A program made the translations under genes and the position numbers. Below, piece after piece: positions 46,601 to 52,227 of a DNA stretch of 64,000 nt (positions are counted from its first letter, which is position 1; the number at the start of each line of letters is the position of its first letter). Source of the DNA: Acanthaster planci (Eukaryota > Echinodermata > Asteroidea > Valvatida > Acanthasteridae); assembly GCF_001949145.1 (NCBI RefSeq), contig NW_019091370.1:2186575-2250574 (forward strand), in the 5' to 3' direction. The notes under the pieces were generated by a model. That model had not been told where the DNA came from. It made no database searches and worked only from the letters and a program-made list of their open reading frames with translations.

Positions 46601-47445
46601 TAGCTATTTCCATTGGAAAAATGGAAACTGAATTTCAAAAGAACGTGAACGACAACGTCCATGACAGTAGGCCTATGACATTTGTGACCATACATTCGCC
46701 TGGACTATACTGTCATTGTTAGTCACCAGGTCCCTTATTTTGCAACTTACTGAGACAACCAATGAGACTTGATATAATAGGTGGCAAACTTAAACACCTG
46801 TTGACTTTATGGTCACAGACATAGAATGCAGGGCCACACACAAACATGCCCACAAGACTCACTGGCTACGAATACGATGTCACGTGGGATTGGAGTGACT
46901 CCAGGAAGGCGGCGAAAAAAATCCAAACCAAGTCTACGATGTCGAAAGAGTTCTTTTTTAGAACAAAACAACACAAATTAATGGTCATGATGGTGTGCAG
47001 ATGGTCAAAAAAATCGACTGGCCCCGTATTCTCAGGTTCTGTACTAACTATAGTTGTATTTGTACCCTAAGGAAAAACAACCTAGCACCGGTTCATGGTC
47101 CAACATTTTTAACATCCATTGCTTTTCAACCCTCCTTCCTCCGTGGTTTAAGAAAGTCTGAAACCCTACAACTGCCTGGCCTATATCGCACCTGTCAATG
47201 ATGTCATTGTCAAATTAAAAATTATGTTAGGCCTAGCCCTAGGCCCGGTTGTTTGGGGAACTCCATTTTCAAGTTTTACCGCGCACAGCGCACTCCCTAC
47301 CTCTAACTTCCTTATCCGGGTGTCGCAGGAAGCTCATGAAATGCCCAACAACAGCAACATTGCTGACCTTTCCACCTTGTTTAATGATGAAATTTCGGAC
47401 GCCGTCCGCCGAAAAATCAACTTTCGGTTTCGGGGCGTCCGCCAT
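10603..47445 (-). CDS. Sowah: Sowah family gene (SOWAH domain plus ankyrin region), 3' part off window
   Basis: Sosondowah ankyrin-repeat family protein (vertebrate SOWAHA-D, formerly ANKRD43/56/57). Its molecular function is poorly known. Seven exons were joined by splice sites and phase: 47445-47301, 41579-41515, 35361-35077, 34118-33939, 30224-30171, 19052-18951 and 10614-10603, giving 281 codons in frame. The N-terminal SOWAH domain spans about residues 9-80, in exons 1-3. A Ser/Lys/Glu-rich linker follows. The family's LDPLEH(Q/E)WM motif, which opens the ankyrin region, begins at residue 244. The expected next segment, starting GFTALHWA, was not found to the left, so the gene very probably continues beyond position 1. 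Introns reach 11 kb. The gene lies directly downstream of Irx, the conserved bilaterian linkage. Confidence 0.9.
12202..12261. repeat. Short inverted repeat (hairpin)
   Basis: TTAACCCTAACACTCCTCAG with TCCTCC on the left pairs with GGATTGAGGAGGGTTAGGGT on the right, around a loop of about 10 bases. Arms are about 24 bp with few mismatches. Function unknown; it could be a small foldback repeat. Confidence 0.6.
12562..12725. promoter_or_regulatory. Candidate enhancer: GATA and TALE-type motif cluster
   Basis: Within about 160 bp are TGATTGACA (a Pbx/Meis-type motif), GATAAG at 12589 and 12609, further GATAA/TTATC sequences near 12660 and 12717, and TAATTAAT-type homeodomain cores. No repeat features are seen. 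Position inside a Sowah intron of an Irx regulatory block makes an enhancer plausible. This is inference from motif density only. Confidence 0.35.
13069..13095. repeat. Perfect 12-bp palindromic hairpin (TACATGTA type)
   Basis: AGTACATGTAAT, a 3-base loop, then ATTACATGTACT. It is one of many TACATGTA-based palindromes scattered through the window. Confidence 0.7.
13257..14137. mobile_element. Tigger/pogo-like non-autonomous DNA transposon, 881 bp
   Basis: The left end CAGTAAACTCTGACTAAGTC and the right end (reverse complement CAGTAAATTCCGGCTAAGTC) are similar for about 30 bp and both lead into GGC(A)-CTCG. TA dinucleotides flank both ends (13255-13256 and 14138-14139), as in the Tc1/mariner/pogo group. 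CAGT-starting ends with TAAGTCGG resemble Tigger elements. Internal ORFs are short and show no transposase motif. Confidence 0.75.
17961..17992 (+). repeat. Short direct duplication
   Basis: CATGAATAATAAA occurs twice, 18 bp apart start to start, within a TAAT-rich stretch. Minor feature. Confidence 0.6.
18951..19052 (-). CDS. Sowah: Sowah coding exon 6 (ankyrin entry motif)
   Basis: 34 codons, phase 0 at both ends. The acceptor is CCCCACCCCACAG|CTGGAC and the donor is AAGAAG|GTAAAA. It encodes LDPLEHQWMMESAKANLAAL and then SNLLKQDIKLAGKK. LDPLEH.WM and the following helices are diagnostic of the SOWAH family immediately before its ankyrin repeats. Exon 7 must supply the DF(I/V)T that follows KK in the family. 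Confidence 0.93.
20752..20911. mobile_element. 160-bp foldback element (CAGACCTGCCAAC ends)
   Basis: Arms of about 60 bp (20752-20816 and 20852-20911) are near-perfect inverted copies, beginning and ending in CAGACCTGCCAAC/GTTGGCAGGTCTG, around a loop of about 35 bases. CTTTTT flanks both sides, a possible target duplication. No coding capacity, so this is a MITE-like palindrome. Transcribed as part of the Sowah intron, it would form a long hairpin RNA. Confidence 0.85.
22010..22039. other. Assembly gap in a poly-C tract
   Basis: Thirty unknown bases are flanked on both sides by runs of 14 or more C followed by GAGGTC. The repeated flank AAA-C(n)-GAGGTC suggests either a real tandem duplication or a scaffolding artefact in which both gap edges carry the same sequence. 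Confidence 0.9.
25285..26058 (+). promoter_or_regulatory. CCAAT/TATA promoter-like segment with downstream AATAAA
   Basis: CCAAT at 25285, TATAAATA at 25346-25353 at classical spacing, and AATAAA at 26053-26058 define a possible 0.7-kb plus-strand transcription unit inside the Sowah intron. The only ORFs inside are short and unrecognised. It could be the core of a solo LTR, since LTRs carry a promoter and poly(A) signal, or a non-coding transcript. TG...CA ends and a target duplication could not be placed with confidence. Confidence 0.35.
26169..26795. mobile_element. hAT-like non-autonomous element, 627 bp
   Basis: It begins CAGGGTTTCCCCTCAGCGG and ends GGACAAGCCCTG. The ends share CAGGG and nearby copies of CGGGCTAGT/CCGCTAGCC-like sequence. 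CCACATG occurs directly before the left end (26162-26168) and directly after the right end (26796-26802), a 7-bp exact repeat close to the 8 bp expected for hAT. No transposase ORF. Confidence 0.75.
28200..28680. promoter_or_regulatory. Possible intronic regulatory patch with CACGTG motifs
   Basis: Two CACGTG-type E-boxes (near 28220 and 28292), TGACAAATGAC and AT-core motifs lie in non-repetitive sequence that is more CpG-rich than its surroundings. No coding potential is recognised. Regulatory role is inference. Confidence 0.25.
30171..30224 (-). CDS. Sowah: Sowah coding exon 5 (small linker exon)
   Basis: 54 nt, 18 codons, phase 0 at both ends. The acceptor is GTTTTCAG|ACAAAC and the donor is ATTTCG|GTGAGT. 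It encodes TNRQEDILKEDEPAPLIS, an acidic linker that joins in frame to LDPLEHQWM of exon 6. Support is consensus splice sites on both sides and compatible phase. There is no domain homology, so it remains a prediction. Confidence 0.65.
30724..30958 (+). mobile_element. Intronic MITE, copy 1 (about 235 bp)
   Basis: Terminal inverted repeats are ATTCCGGAAATTAGGGGTCC on the left and, reverse-complemented, ATTCCAGAAGTTAGGGGTCC on the right. The body is the reverse complement of 39231-39470, with recognisable blocks such as TTACCTGCCAAACAAACAG. No coding content. Confidence 0.8.
31015..31602. mobile_element. piggyBac-like non-autonomous element, 588 bp
   Basis: TTAA stands on both sides (31011-31014 and 31603-31606), the piggyBac target duplication. 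The ends CCACTCGCTGCCGGG and, reverse-complemented, CCACTTGCTGCCGGG match at 14 of 15 positions. There is no transposase; the longest ORF inside is short and unrecognised. Confidence 0.82.
31900..32700. promoter_or_regulatory. Candidate conserved non-coding element(s)
   Basis: Repeat-free sequence with clustered homeodomain cores (GGTTAATTAATGATAATG, GGCTAATTACGG) and a GCGGCCCCTAAATATTTCATGG block near 32600. Its position in Sowah intron 4 of an Irx block suggests enhancer content. No alignment was possible, so this is inference only. Confidence 0.3.
33605..33850 (+). mobile_element. tRNA-derived SINE
   Basis: Box A-like TGGCCGAGAAGTTAAGG and box B GGTTCGAATCC lie at tRNA spacing. A SINE body follows, with CTAAGGAACTAGAGATAAGC near its 3' end. 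It lies between Sowah exon 4 and the rest of intron 4, on the opposite strand to the gene. Confidence 0.8.
33871..33914 (+). repeat. GCTC/ACTC microsatellite
   Basis: GCTCGCTTGCTCGCTCACTC and its continuation form an imperfect tetranucleotide array. It starts about 25 bp downstream of the donor of Sowah exon 4 and may be length-variable. Confidence 0.85.
33939..34118 (-). CDS. Sowah: Sowah coding exon 4 (coiled-coil-like linker)
   Basis: 60 codons, phase 0 at both ends. The acceptor is CCCTTTGGCAG|TCTAAA and the donor is GCTGAG|GTAGGT. The sequence is rich in Lys, Arg, Glu and Gln (IIDQKRQIQSVRSFADIFDQ, then EVQSQKEEAERLR), suggesting a helical or coiled-coil linker. No named domain is recognised. 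Placement in Sowah rests on strand, phase and position between exons 3 and 5. A CGCT/CACT microsatellite and a SINE lie just downstream. Confidence 0.75.
34814..34893 (+). mobile_element. tRNA-derived SINE head, truncated by gap
   Basis: AGCTCGGTGGTCAAGTGGTT (box A region) and GGGTTCGAGTCCC (box B) are at tRNA spacing. The element runs into the gap at 34894, and its body is lost in the unknown bases. Confidence 0.7.
34894..35003. other. Assembly gap (110 N)
   Basis: Run of unknown bases inside Sowah intron 3, next to a repetitive SINE that probably caused the assembly break. Confidence 0.99.
35077..35361 (-). CDS. Sowah: Sowah coding exon 3 (end of SOWAH domain and linker)
   Basis: 95 codons, phase 0 at both ends. 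The acceptor is CCTTTTTTTTCCAG|GATGAT and the donor is ATCAGT|GTGAGT. It opens DDKIVVLKRKKEKEKINYG, which completes the SOWAH domain after VVKKDEK. A Ser/Pro/charged linker follows, with RRSKQAKRSSSEEE, a basic patch that could serve as a nuclear localisation or phosphorylation segment (inference). Confidence 0.9.
35973..36043 (+). mobile_element. tRNA-like SINE head (degenerate tRNA)
   Basis: Box A TAGCTCAGTTG, a good D-arm (GCTC...GAGC) and box B GGTTCAAATCC are present. The anticodon and T-stems do not pair properly, so this is a decayed tRNA-derived repeat rather than a functional tRNA gene. Confidence 0.65.
36044..36099 (+). repeat. Tandem duplication after tRNA-like head
   Basis: AATTTCTTGGTTCATCTTAA and AATTTCTTTGTTCATCTTAA, 34 bp apart start to start, with one difference. 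It probably belongs to the tail of the adjacent SINE. Confidence 0.7.
39231..39470 (-). mobile_element. Intronic MITE, copy 2 (about 240 bp)
   Basis: Inverted copy of 30724-30958. The left end is GGGTAATTCTAGAAATTAGG and the right end is GACCCTTAATTTGGAATTAC. The internal blocks (TTTGTTTGGCAGGTAA, ACTTACAAAATCATACGTCA) align to the complementary strand of copy 1. It lies in Sowah intron 2. A TA duplication is possible but not certain. Confidence 0.8.
41515..41579 (-). CDS. Sowah: Sowah coding exon 2 (SOWAH domain, second half)
   Basis: 65 nt. The acceptor CTCAACAG|AGGAAA completes a Glu codon and the donor is GAAAAG|GTGAGA. It encodes EENRKKFKEFMNEVAVVKKD, the characteristic second helix of the domain (family pattern R..FK.FVN.VAVV). 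Joined to exon 1 it reads HPDKEVREENRKKF without a break. It is too short to appear as an ORF and was found by domain homology and splice phase. Confidence 0.92.
42858..45176 (-). mobile_element. 5'-truncated, inactivated non-LTR retrotransposon (reverse transcriptase)
   Basis: Reading the minus strand from 45176, fragments match an invertebrate LINE polymerase: a region upstream of the reverse transcriptase, QCGFRAARSTID (RT fingers/motif), LTKAFD (catalytic Asp motif A), LLYADDAVL (catalytic YADD, at 43850), LTISLKKTN and RRLRWMGHVCRMDD. A C-terminal Cys/His finger (CSKCQRTCCSRIRLYTHSRR) lies near 42950. The endonuclease half is missing and the frame is broken by several stops and shifts (for example TGA near 44919, and shifts near 44500 and 44170), so it is dead. 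It sits in Sowah intron 1 in the same orientation as the gene. Clade not assigned with confidence. Confidence 0.93.
46136..46224. ncRNA. Candidate hairpin RNA (miRNA-sized) or tiny foldback
   Basis: GATGACTGTTTCCTGAGGAG with TGCAATGT pairs with ACATTGCAATGCTCAGGAAA plus CAGTCATC. About 26 of 28 positions are complementary, around a 30-nt apical part that itself contains TAGCC-GT-GGCTA. The total of 89 nt is the size of a pre-miRNA. No known miRNA is recognised. A small palindromic repeat is an equally good explanation. Confidence 0.35.
47301..47445 (-). CDS. Sowah: Sowah coding exon 1 (start of SOWAH domain)
   Basis: The ATG is in a good context (AAAATGGCG). The exon encodes 48 residues beginning MADAPKPKVDFS and including FIIKQGGKVSNVAVVGHF. 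This matches the SOWAH-domain pattern of a leucine/isoleucine-rich helix, GGKV.N..VV.HF and a phenylalanine-containing helix. The donor is TTAGAG|GTAGGG, leaving one base (G). A 78-bp fragment of a dispersed repeat lies about 185 bp upstream, so the promoter region is partly repeat-derived. Confidence 0.9.
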
Positions 47446-50400
47446 TTTGCATGATTCGCAGTTTTAGACAAACGCCCTCTGTTGACGAACAGAAAAACCT
47501 TTTCAGTGCAAAACGGCCACTTCATATCGGCCGCGGGTCTTGGCTTGTGGTCTGTCTCAGTCTTTCCCCGTTGTGAAGCTCATTTAATTGTGAGGTTTGC
47601 GAAGATTCAGGAAAAGGGCCTGAGGGGTACAGTCCACTAATTCAAGCCCTATTGAAAACAGTGTAAAATCAGCACAGTTCAGGGCCCAATAACATGCACG
47701 CCAACAGCGTATTACAGCTCCCGGCGCCCATGAGACAAGGCCATTCATCCTTGTAACCCTAGCTCTTATTCCGAGCAAGTGACAAAGTAAGCCTTCCTGT
47801 TCCTCTCCCCATGACTGTTCACTGTTAACCTTGACCTGCCAAAGGACGGGTCATCGACATCACCTCTCTTCCTCTCGGGTCTGGATTTGTGTCTCATGTT
47901 GTTGACGGAAGTGCTTGTCATCATGCAGAACACAACTGCAAACTGTTTGCTCACCTAGGCGACTACTTAAGTTTTAATAATGTAAATAATATCAAACATA
48001 ACAAACAAATAGGCCCACAAAAACAAAAGAGCGGAGAAAGCGAAATTCCCTGTATCATGTTTGATCTCCCTTATTACACACGCTAGTATCGCGGAGCTTC
48101 CTGTCGAAAGGGGGGAGGGCTCTGTGCTTATCTCTCTATCAAAACAAAGAGCGACACTGCAACTCCGTTCACAAAATGTACCGAAAATCAGAGTAAAAAT
48201 GTGTTTATCCCATTTATACCAAAACATATGTGTATGATATAGCCCTAGCCACTTCGTCCTGCCTATTTACATGGATAAGAACTTAAACACACCAGCTGTC
48301 CATGTTCAAAGTAGAGCACACTGCACAGCTGAACTCGTGATTGTTGTTGCTTTTTAGTATTAGAGGCTGTGCCCAAGTCTTGTGTCTGGAGCTAGGCTCC
48401 GGTCTTCACCCATTGCAAATACATGTACGTCTGCACTGGTACTGACAAGACGTAGCCGCAGCTCTGAAATCGTTTTGAAAACGCTCCGCTCTACGAAATT
48501 AAGGTGCAAATGGCGCCTATGGTAGAGGCGGGCTGAAATCGCTTCATTGGCCGCCGCCGCCGCAAAAGACGAGTCTCTTTGCTTAATGAAACGCGACTTT
48601 AGGGGACATGCACTTCGTTTCCTTTCTATCCCAAGGGCGTGTAAAAAGCCCCCCCCCCAACTTAACATTAAAAATCCCGGCATTTTGGCCAGCCGAAAGT
48701 ACATGCACATGTGTCTCCCGACGGAAAAATGGTTCGGGATCCGCGGTTGGTGACTGCCAATAATCTCGTACCATACTGTAAGAACCGTTTGTACCCAAAT
48801 TTGCAATATTTCCGGATGGCTCAAGAAGAGAACCAAGCACCACGGCCGCTCGCGGACTACGTCAAATTCATGAAGTTTAATCGTTCATGCAAGGCACTTC
48901 CTTATTACGACAACCTATCCACCCTACACATTCCTGTTACCAAGTTTCCATTATGCCAGAAAACACTGCATGATTGTCAAGGGATACATGTATTTCCTTT
49001 TGCCCAAGTTGCGACATGAATGCAAAATACTTACGATTCTTCCCTTTTTTTCAGGCGTGGTTCTAGAGCCATTTTGGGGGCTATCCTTTGCACCGATGTC
49101 ACCTTTTTAACTTTCGCCACTGCGAATCCAAATATTTACCCCTTTACACATTTTTTTTATTTTGTCGGGGGGGTGCTAGACAACTTTTTTTGGGGGGGGG
49201 GCTTAAAGCCCTTCCCATAGTCCCCCTCCCCGATCTCCGCCTGTCCTTTCCCCTACTTTTTGTGTCTTCATATATTTGTAGCTTGGCATTCCTTACACAC
49301 AGCAGGCTGCTTAAAATATTAATTTTCCTTCAACTATTTGTCCCAATTCTTCACGGTCGTACATGTATTGCATTGTCAGAGGAAAGAATCGACAAAAATA
49401 TTTTAAAACAAAATCTTACAATGATGTACTGCAATGCTATATTAAAGTTTTATTTAACAGCTTTTAAAGACATAATTTAATATAAAAGTACCGTTGTTTT
49501 AGCAATAAACCACACTAGCAATATCCCACGAACTACATTTTACAGCTTTTGTTGTCGCTGAAGAGAAAAGTGGCTAATCAAAGTTTATTTTCAAATTCAA
49601 TCCCAAGTAGGCCCCCTAACCATGACAAACTCTGGGCGCCATGACAACATTGGGGGATGGTAACACCCTACATTAAATAAAATAACCAGTCACCTCAACT
49701 TTCCTGCTACGATCATTTACAACGACCGGTGCGCGAGATACAGTTCCAAACACTTCAAAGAAGTAAATGACAGTAACGCTCGGGAATTATCAAAATGGAA
49801 AAAACAAACTTTTCTTACAATTTTTTTTTCCAGCGAAAGATAACTACCCACCACTGAAGGTTAAAAATGTTTTCACACGCAGATGGTGAAAAGCTCAGTC
49901 TCATTTGATTTTGTGTACACTCAAAATTTTCATTTAATGATGTCTGTACCAACTCCAGCGCTTGCACTTCATTCTTTCTGGCCGTGTCTGGAATGTGGAA
50001 CATCTTAAGTTGTTTTTAAAAGGCGTTCAATATTATTGACTGCACCGTTTGACGATGTGAGTTGTGTCGACGGCTGATTCATGCATGATTCGTGTCTCCT
50101 ACGAAGGTCAGGAGGTACTATACTTTCTCTGAGTAGAGTTCATTTTGGGGTCAAAAGGGGGAGAAGTCCACGTTCGTCAAGGTCTTGCTCGAGATGTAAG
50201 CCTACCTGAGTGATAGAAAAACAAAGCCAAAACTTTGTCAGATGGGCCATAATGAACATATAAAAAAAAGTTTAATATTTACTATTGATTTAAGCAGGAA
50301 CTAATTTTAGAGAGGCTTTAATATGAGATTACTTTGTGCCAACGAGTCTCGATACATTTTGAACATGTATAATGTAAACAAATTCACAAGGCACTGTGCA

Positions 50401-51598
50401 CCTGACTTCAACGTTCTACCACAGCAGCGCGTGCTTCTTAAAACTAACCAATGAATGAAATTGTTCGAGGAAATCGGATCAAAACCAATTTCGTAAATTA
50501 AAAAGCTGCTAAAAACTTGTAGATGGTATAAATGCCAGATCTACTCCGCGGAAACTTAACACTTGGTTGTACGTTGTTAGAGCTAAAATTTATCCATCAG
50601 CCGCTAAACTGTTTAAACTCCATCTGCCTTTATTTCGGGGCATCTGTCATTCTGTTTGGTGGGGCATGTCTCTTGTAAAGTGGGTGTGAAGCTGCATTGT
50701 GCCCGGTGCGAGCAAGGTGCATGGCTCGGTCTTGAGCAGGTGTATCCCGGAGGACAAGGTGGGTAGAGGGAGGGAAGATATCCTTACCTTTTATCGCCTC
50801 AGCACCGGCCTGAAAGCTGTCTTTATCGGCCCGTTGGCATCGTGTCAACAGCCATTAGGTCGTGCTAAACCTGAATGCTGGAAAGTACACGAGAAAAGAA
50901 GAGAAGAAAGCAGACAAAAGAGGTAAACTTTTGTGTTACGGGTGTAGCAGCTCGGCCTGACGGCAGCTGGAATTGACTTCACGCTGGAGCCGGCACATTC
51001 GCCAGCCGGGTCAAAAGACGCGCAGTTGACGTGCGACGCTTGAAGTTGTTTTGTGTCCACATCACCGGACGCCAGCGAGAGCTGCGAAGGGTGATTTCGT
51101 CTCCAGCGCCCCGCCAACACCCAGCTTGGGAAACAGGTGTTTTCTTCGTTCCACGGGGAACTTGCGGCGTTAGAGGGGGTACTTTTTCAGCGGCATGAAC
51201 TTCGACAATTTTTGACGTGTTGTGTGCGTGCGTAGGGTTGATAGTTGTGAACAATTGTTGCAAGTGTCGGAATGATTAACGACTCTTCAACTCTGAAGTG
51301 AGAGACCAAAGCATGAACAGTTGGAAGCTGAAGTATAATGACCGAAAGTAAACTCGTCTGCTCTTGGTCCCAATCCCAAAGGAAACGATGTCTCTAAGCA
51401 AAGAACAAAGAAGTCACATCCGTCTTACGGTGAACATGGCTCAAGTCCACGAAGAACGATTTGTGACTAGCTGATTTCTGTGCACTTTCATCATTATTTC
51501 TCAGTACTTTTGTAAGATATGTCTGATTTTAATTTTCATTTTGAATGGTTTTGAACAAGAAAACTCCAGGAAGGTTCACGGCTTATTGGTTAATTTTT
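47446..51598. other. Irx-Sowah intergenic region
   Basis: About 4.2 kb between the Irx stop and the Sowah start. It holds the partial repeat at 47630-47707, a CCGCCGCCGCCGC run near 48553 beside a CATTGG box, and G-rich runs at 49190. Sequence within 250 bp upstream of 47445 should contain the Sowah promoter, but no TATA box is seen. No other gene is supported. Confidence 0.6.
47630..47707 (+). mobile_element. Partial copy of the 474-bp inverted-repeat element
   Basis: This segment reads TACAGTCCACTAATTCAAGC, CCTATTGAAAACAGTGTAAA and then CATGCACGCCAACA, nearly identical to 6084-6163. Similarity stops at about 47707, so only the left end is present. It lies about 185 bp upstream of the Sowah start codon. 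Confidence 0.8.
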
Positions 51599-51604
51599 TT
51601 TATT
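51599..51604 (-). terminator. Irx polyadenylation signal AATAAA
   Basis: The minus strand reads GAATAAAAAAA about 52 nt past the Irx stop codon. This is the first canonical AATAAA after the stop and implies a very short 3'UTR. Use of this site is inferred; the same string is in an A-rich run and could be coincidental. Confidence 0.5.
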
Positions 51605-51655
51605 CTGGCCATCACAGCTTGCAGAAAGGAATCGCAAGTTAATTAAAGCAAACAT

Positions 51656-52227
51656 TTACCAACCTTTTTCTTGATGGAGTTCCGACGAAGTCGCAAAGCC
51701 AGGCGAGGTGAAACAAGTCAATGCGTAAGACTGAGGAGGATGTGTGGAGGCAGTCACAAGGCGCTTCATGGCAAGTCCCGCCGAATCCAAGGGGGTGTTG
51801 TAGGGCGCGTATCGGCCTTGCGAATCAGTCACGCGACGGCTGTGGCACGGTGTCTGCGAGTGATCGACGGAACTCTTGTCAGACAAGGCTGTGTCCACCA
51901 GGGACCAGATTTTGGGCTTGTCCGCTGGCCGGGTCGGTGGTTTGATCTCGCAGGACGACGGTCTGGAGGTAGGCCCACATGTGTCTCTGACCGTGGAGGG
52001 CGCCAGAGGGGCAGGGCTGGGACTCCTCCTGTGGCAGAGAGGGCTACAGAGTTCCCTAGGTCGATGGGTGTCTTCCTCGTCATCGACCGTGACGCTCACT
52101 GAGTCCCTGCCCGTGTTTGTGCCCATGAACCCAGCCGGCACCCTCGGGTCGATATAAGGTAAGCCGAATTGGCTGCTTCTTCCGTCTTGAACCCTGTCTT
52201 GTGTCTCCTCTAGCTCTACGTCTGACA
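51656..52227 (-). CDS. Irx: Irx coding exon 5 (Iroquois box, stop)
   Basis: The acceptor TGCTATTTTAAG|TG completes the split Leu codon and gives a DQLSDVELEE junction. The exon encodes a Ser/Pro-rich region, then the Iroquois box in [13 protein letters not shown] (residues 340-352), then a short tail ending QEKGW and TAA at 51656-51658. An AATAAA lies about 52 nt downstream. The tail also contains a possible donor (AAAAG|GTTGGT), so a further 3' exon cannot be excluded. The nearby poly(A) signal favours this as the last exon. Confidence 0.88.

Larger units (their letters stand above)
41580..47300 (-). other. Sowah intron 1
   Basis: 5.7-kb intron largely occupied by a broken non-LTR retrotransposon (42858-45176), plus an 89-bp hairpin at 46136-46224. 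The remainder shows no gene. Confidence 0.65.

Noticed and set aside
48360-48836. 158-codon minus-strand ORF between Irx and Sowah
   Set aside because: Contains no recognised domain and runs through a G-rich homopolymer and CCG repeat; no supporting splice or poly(A) signals.
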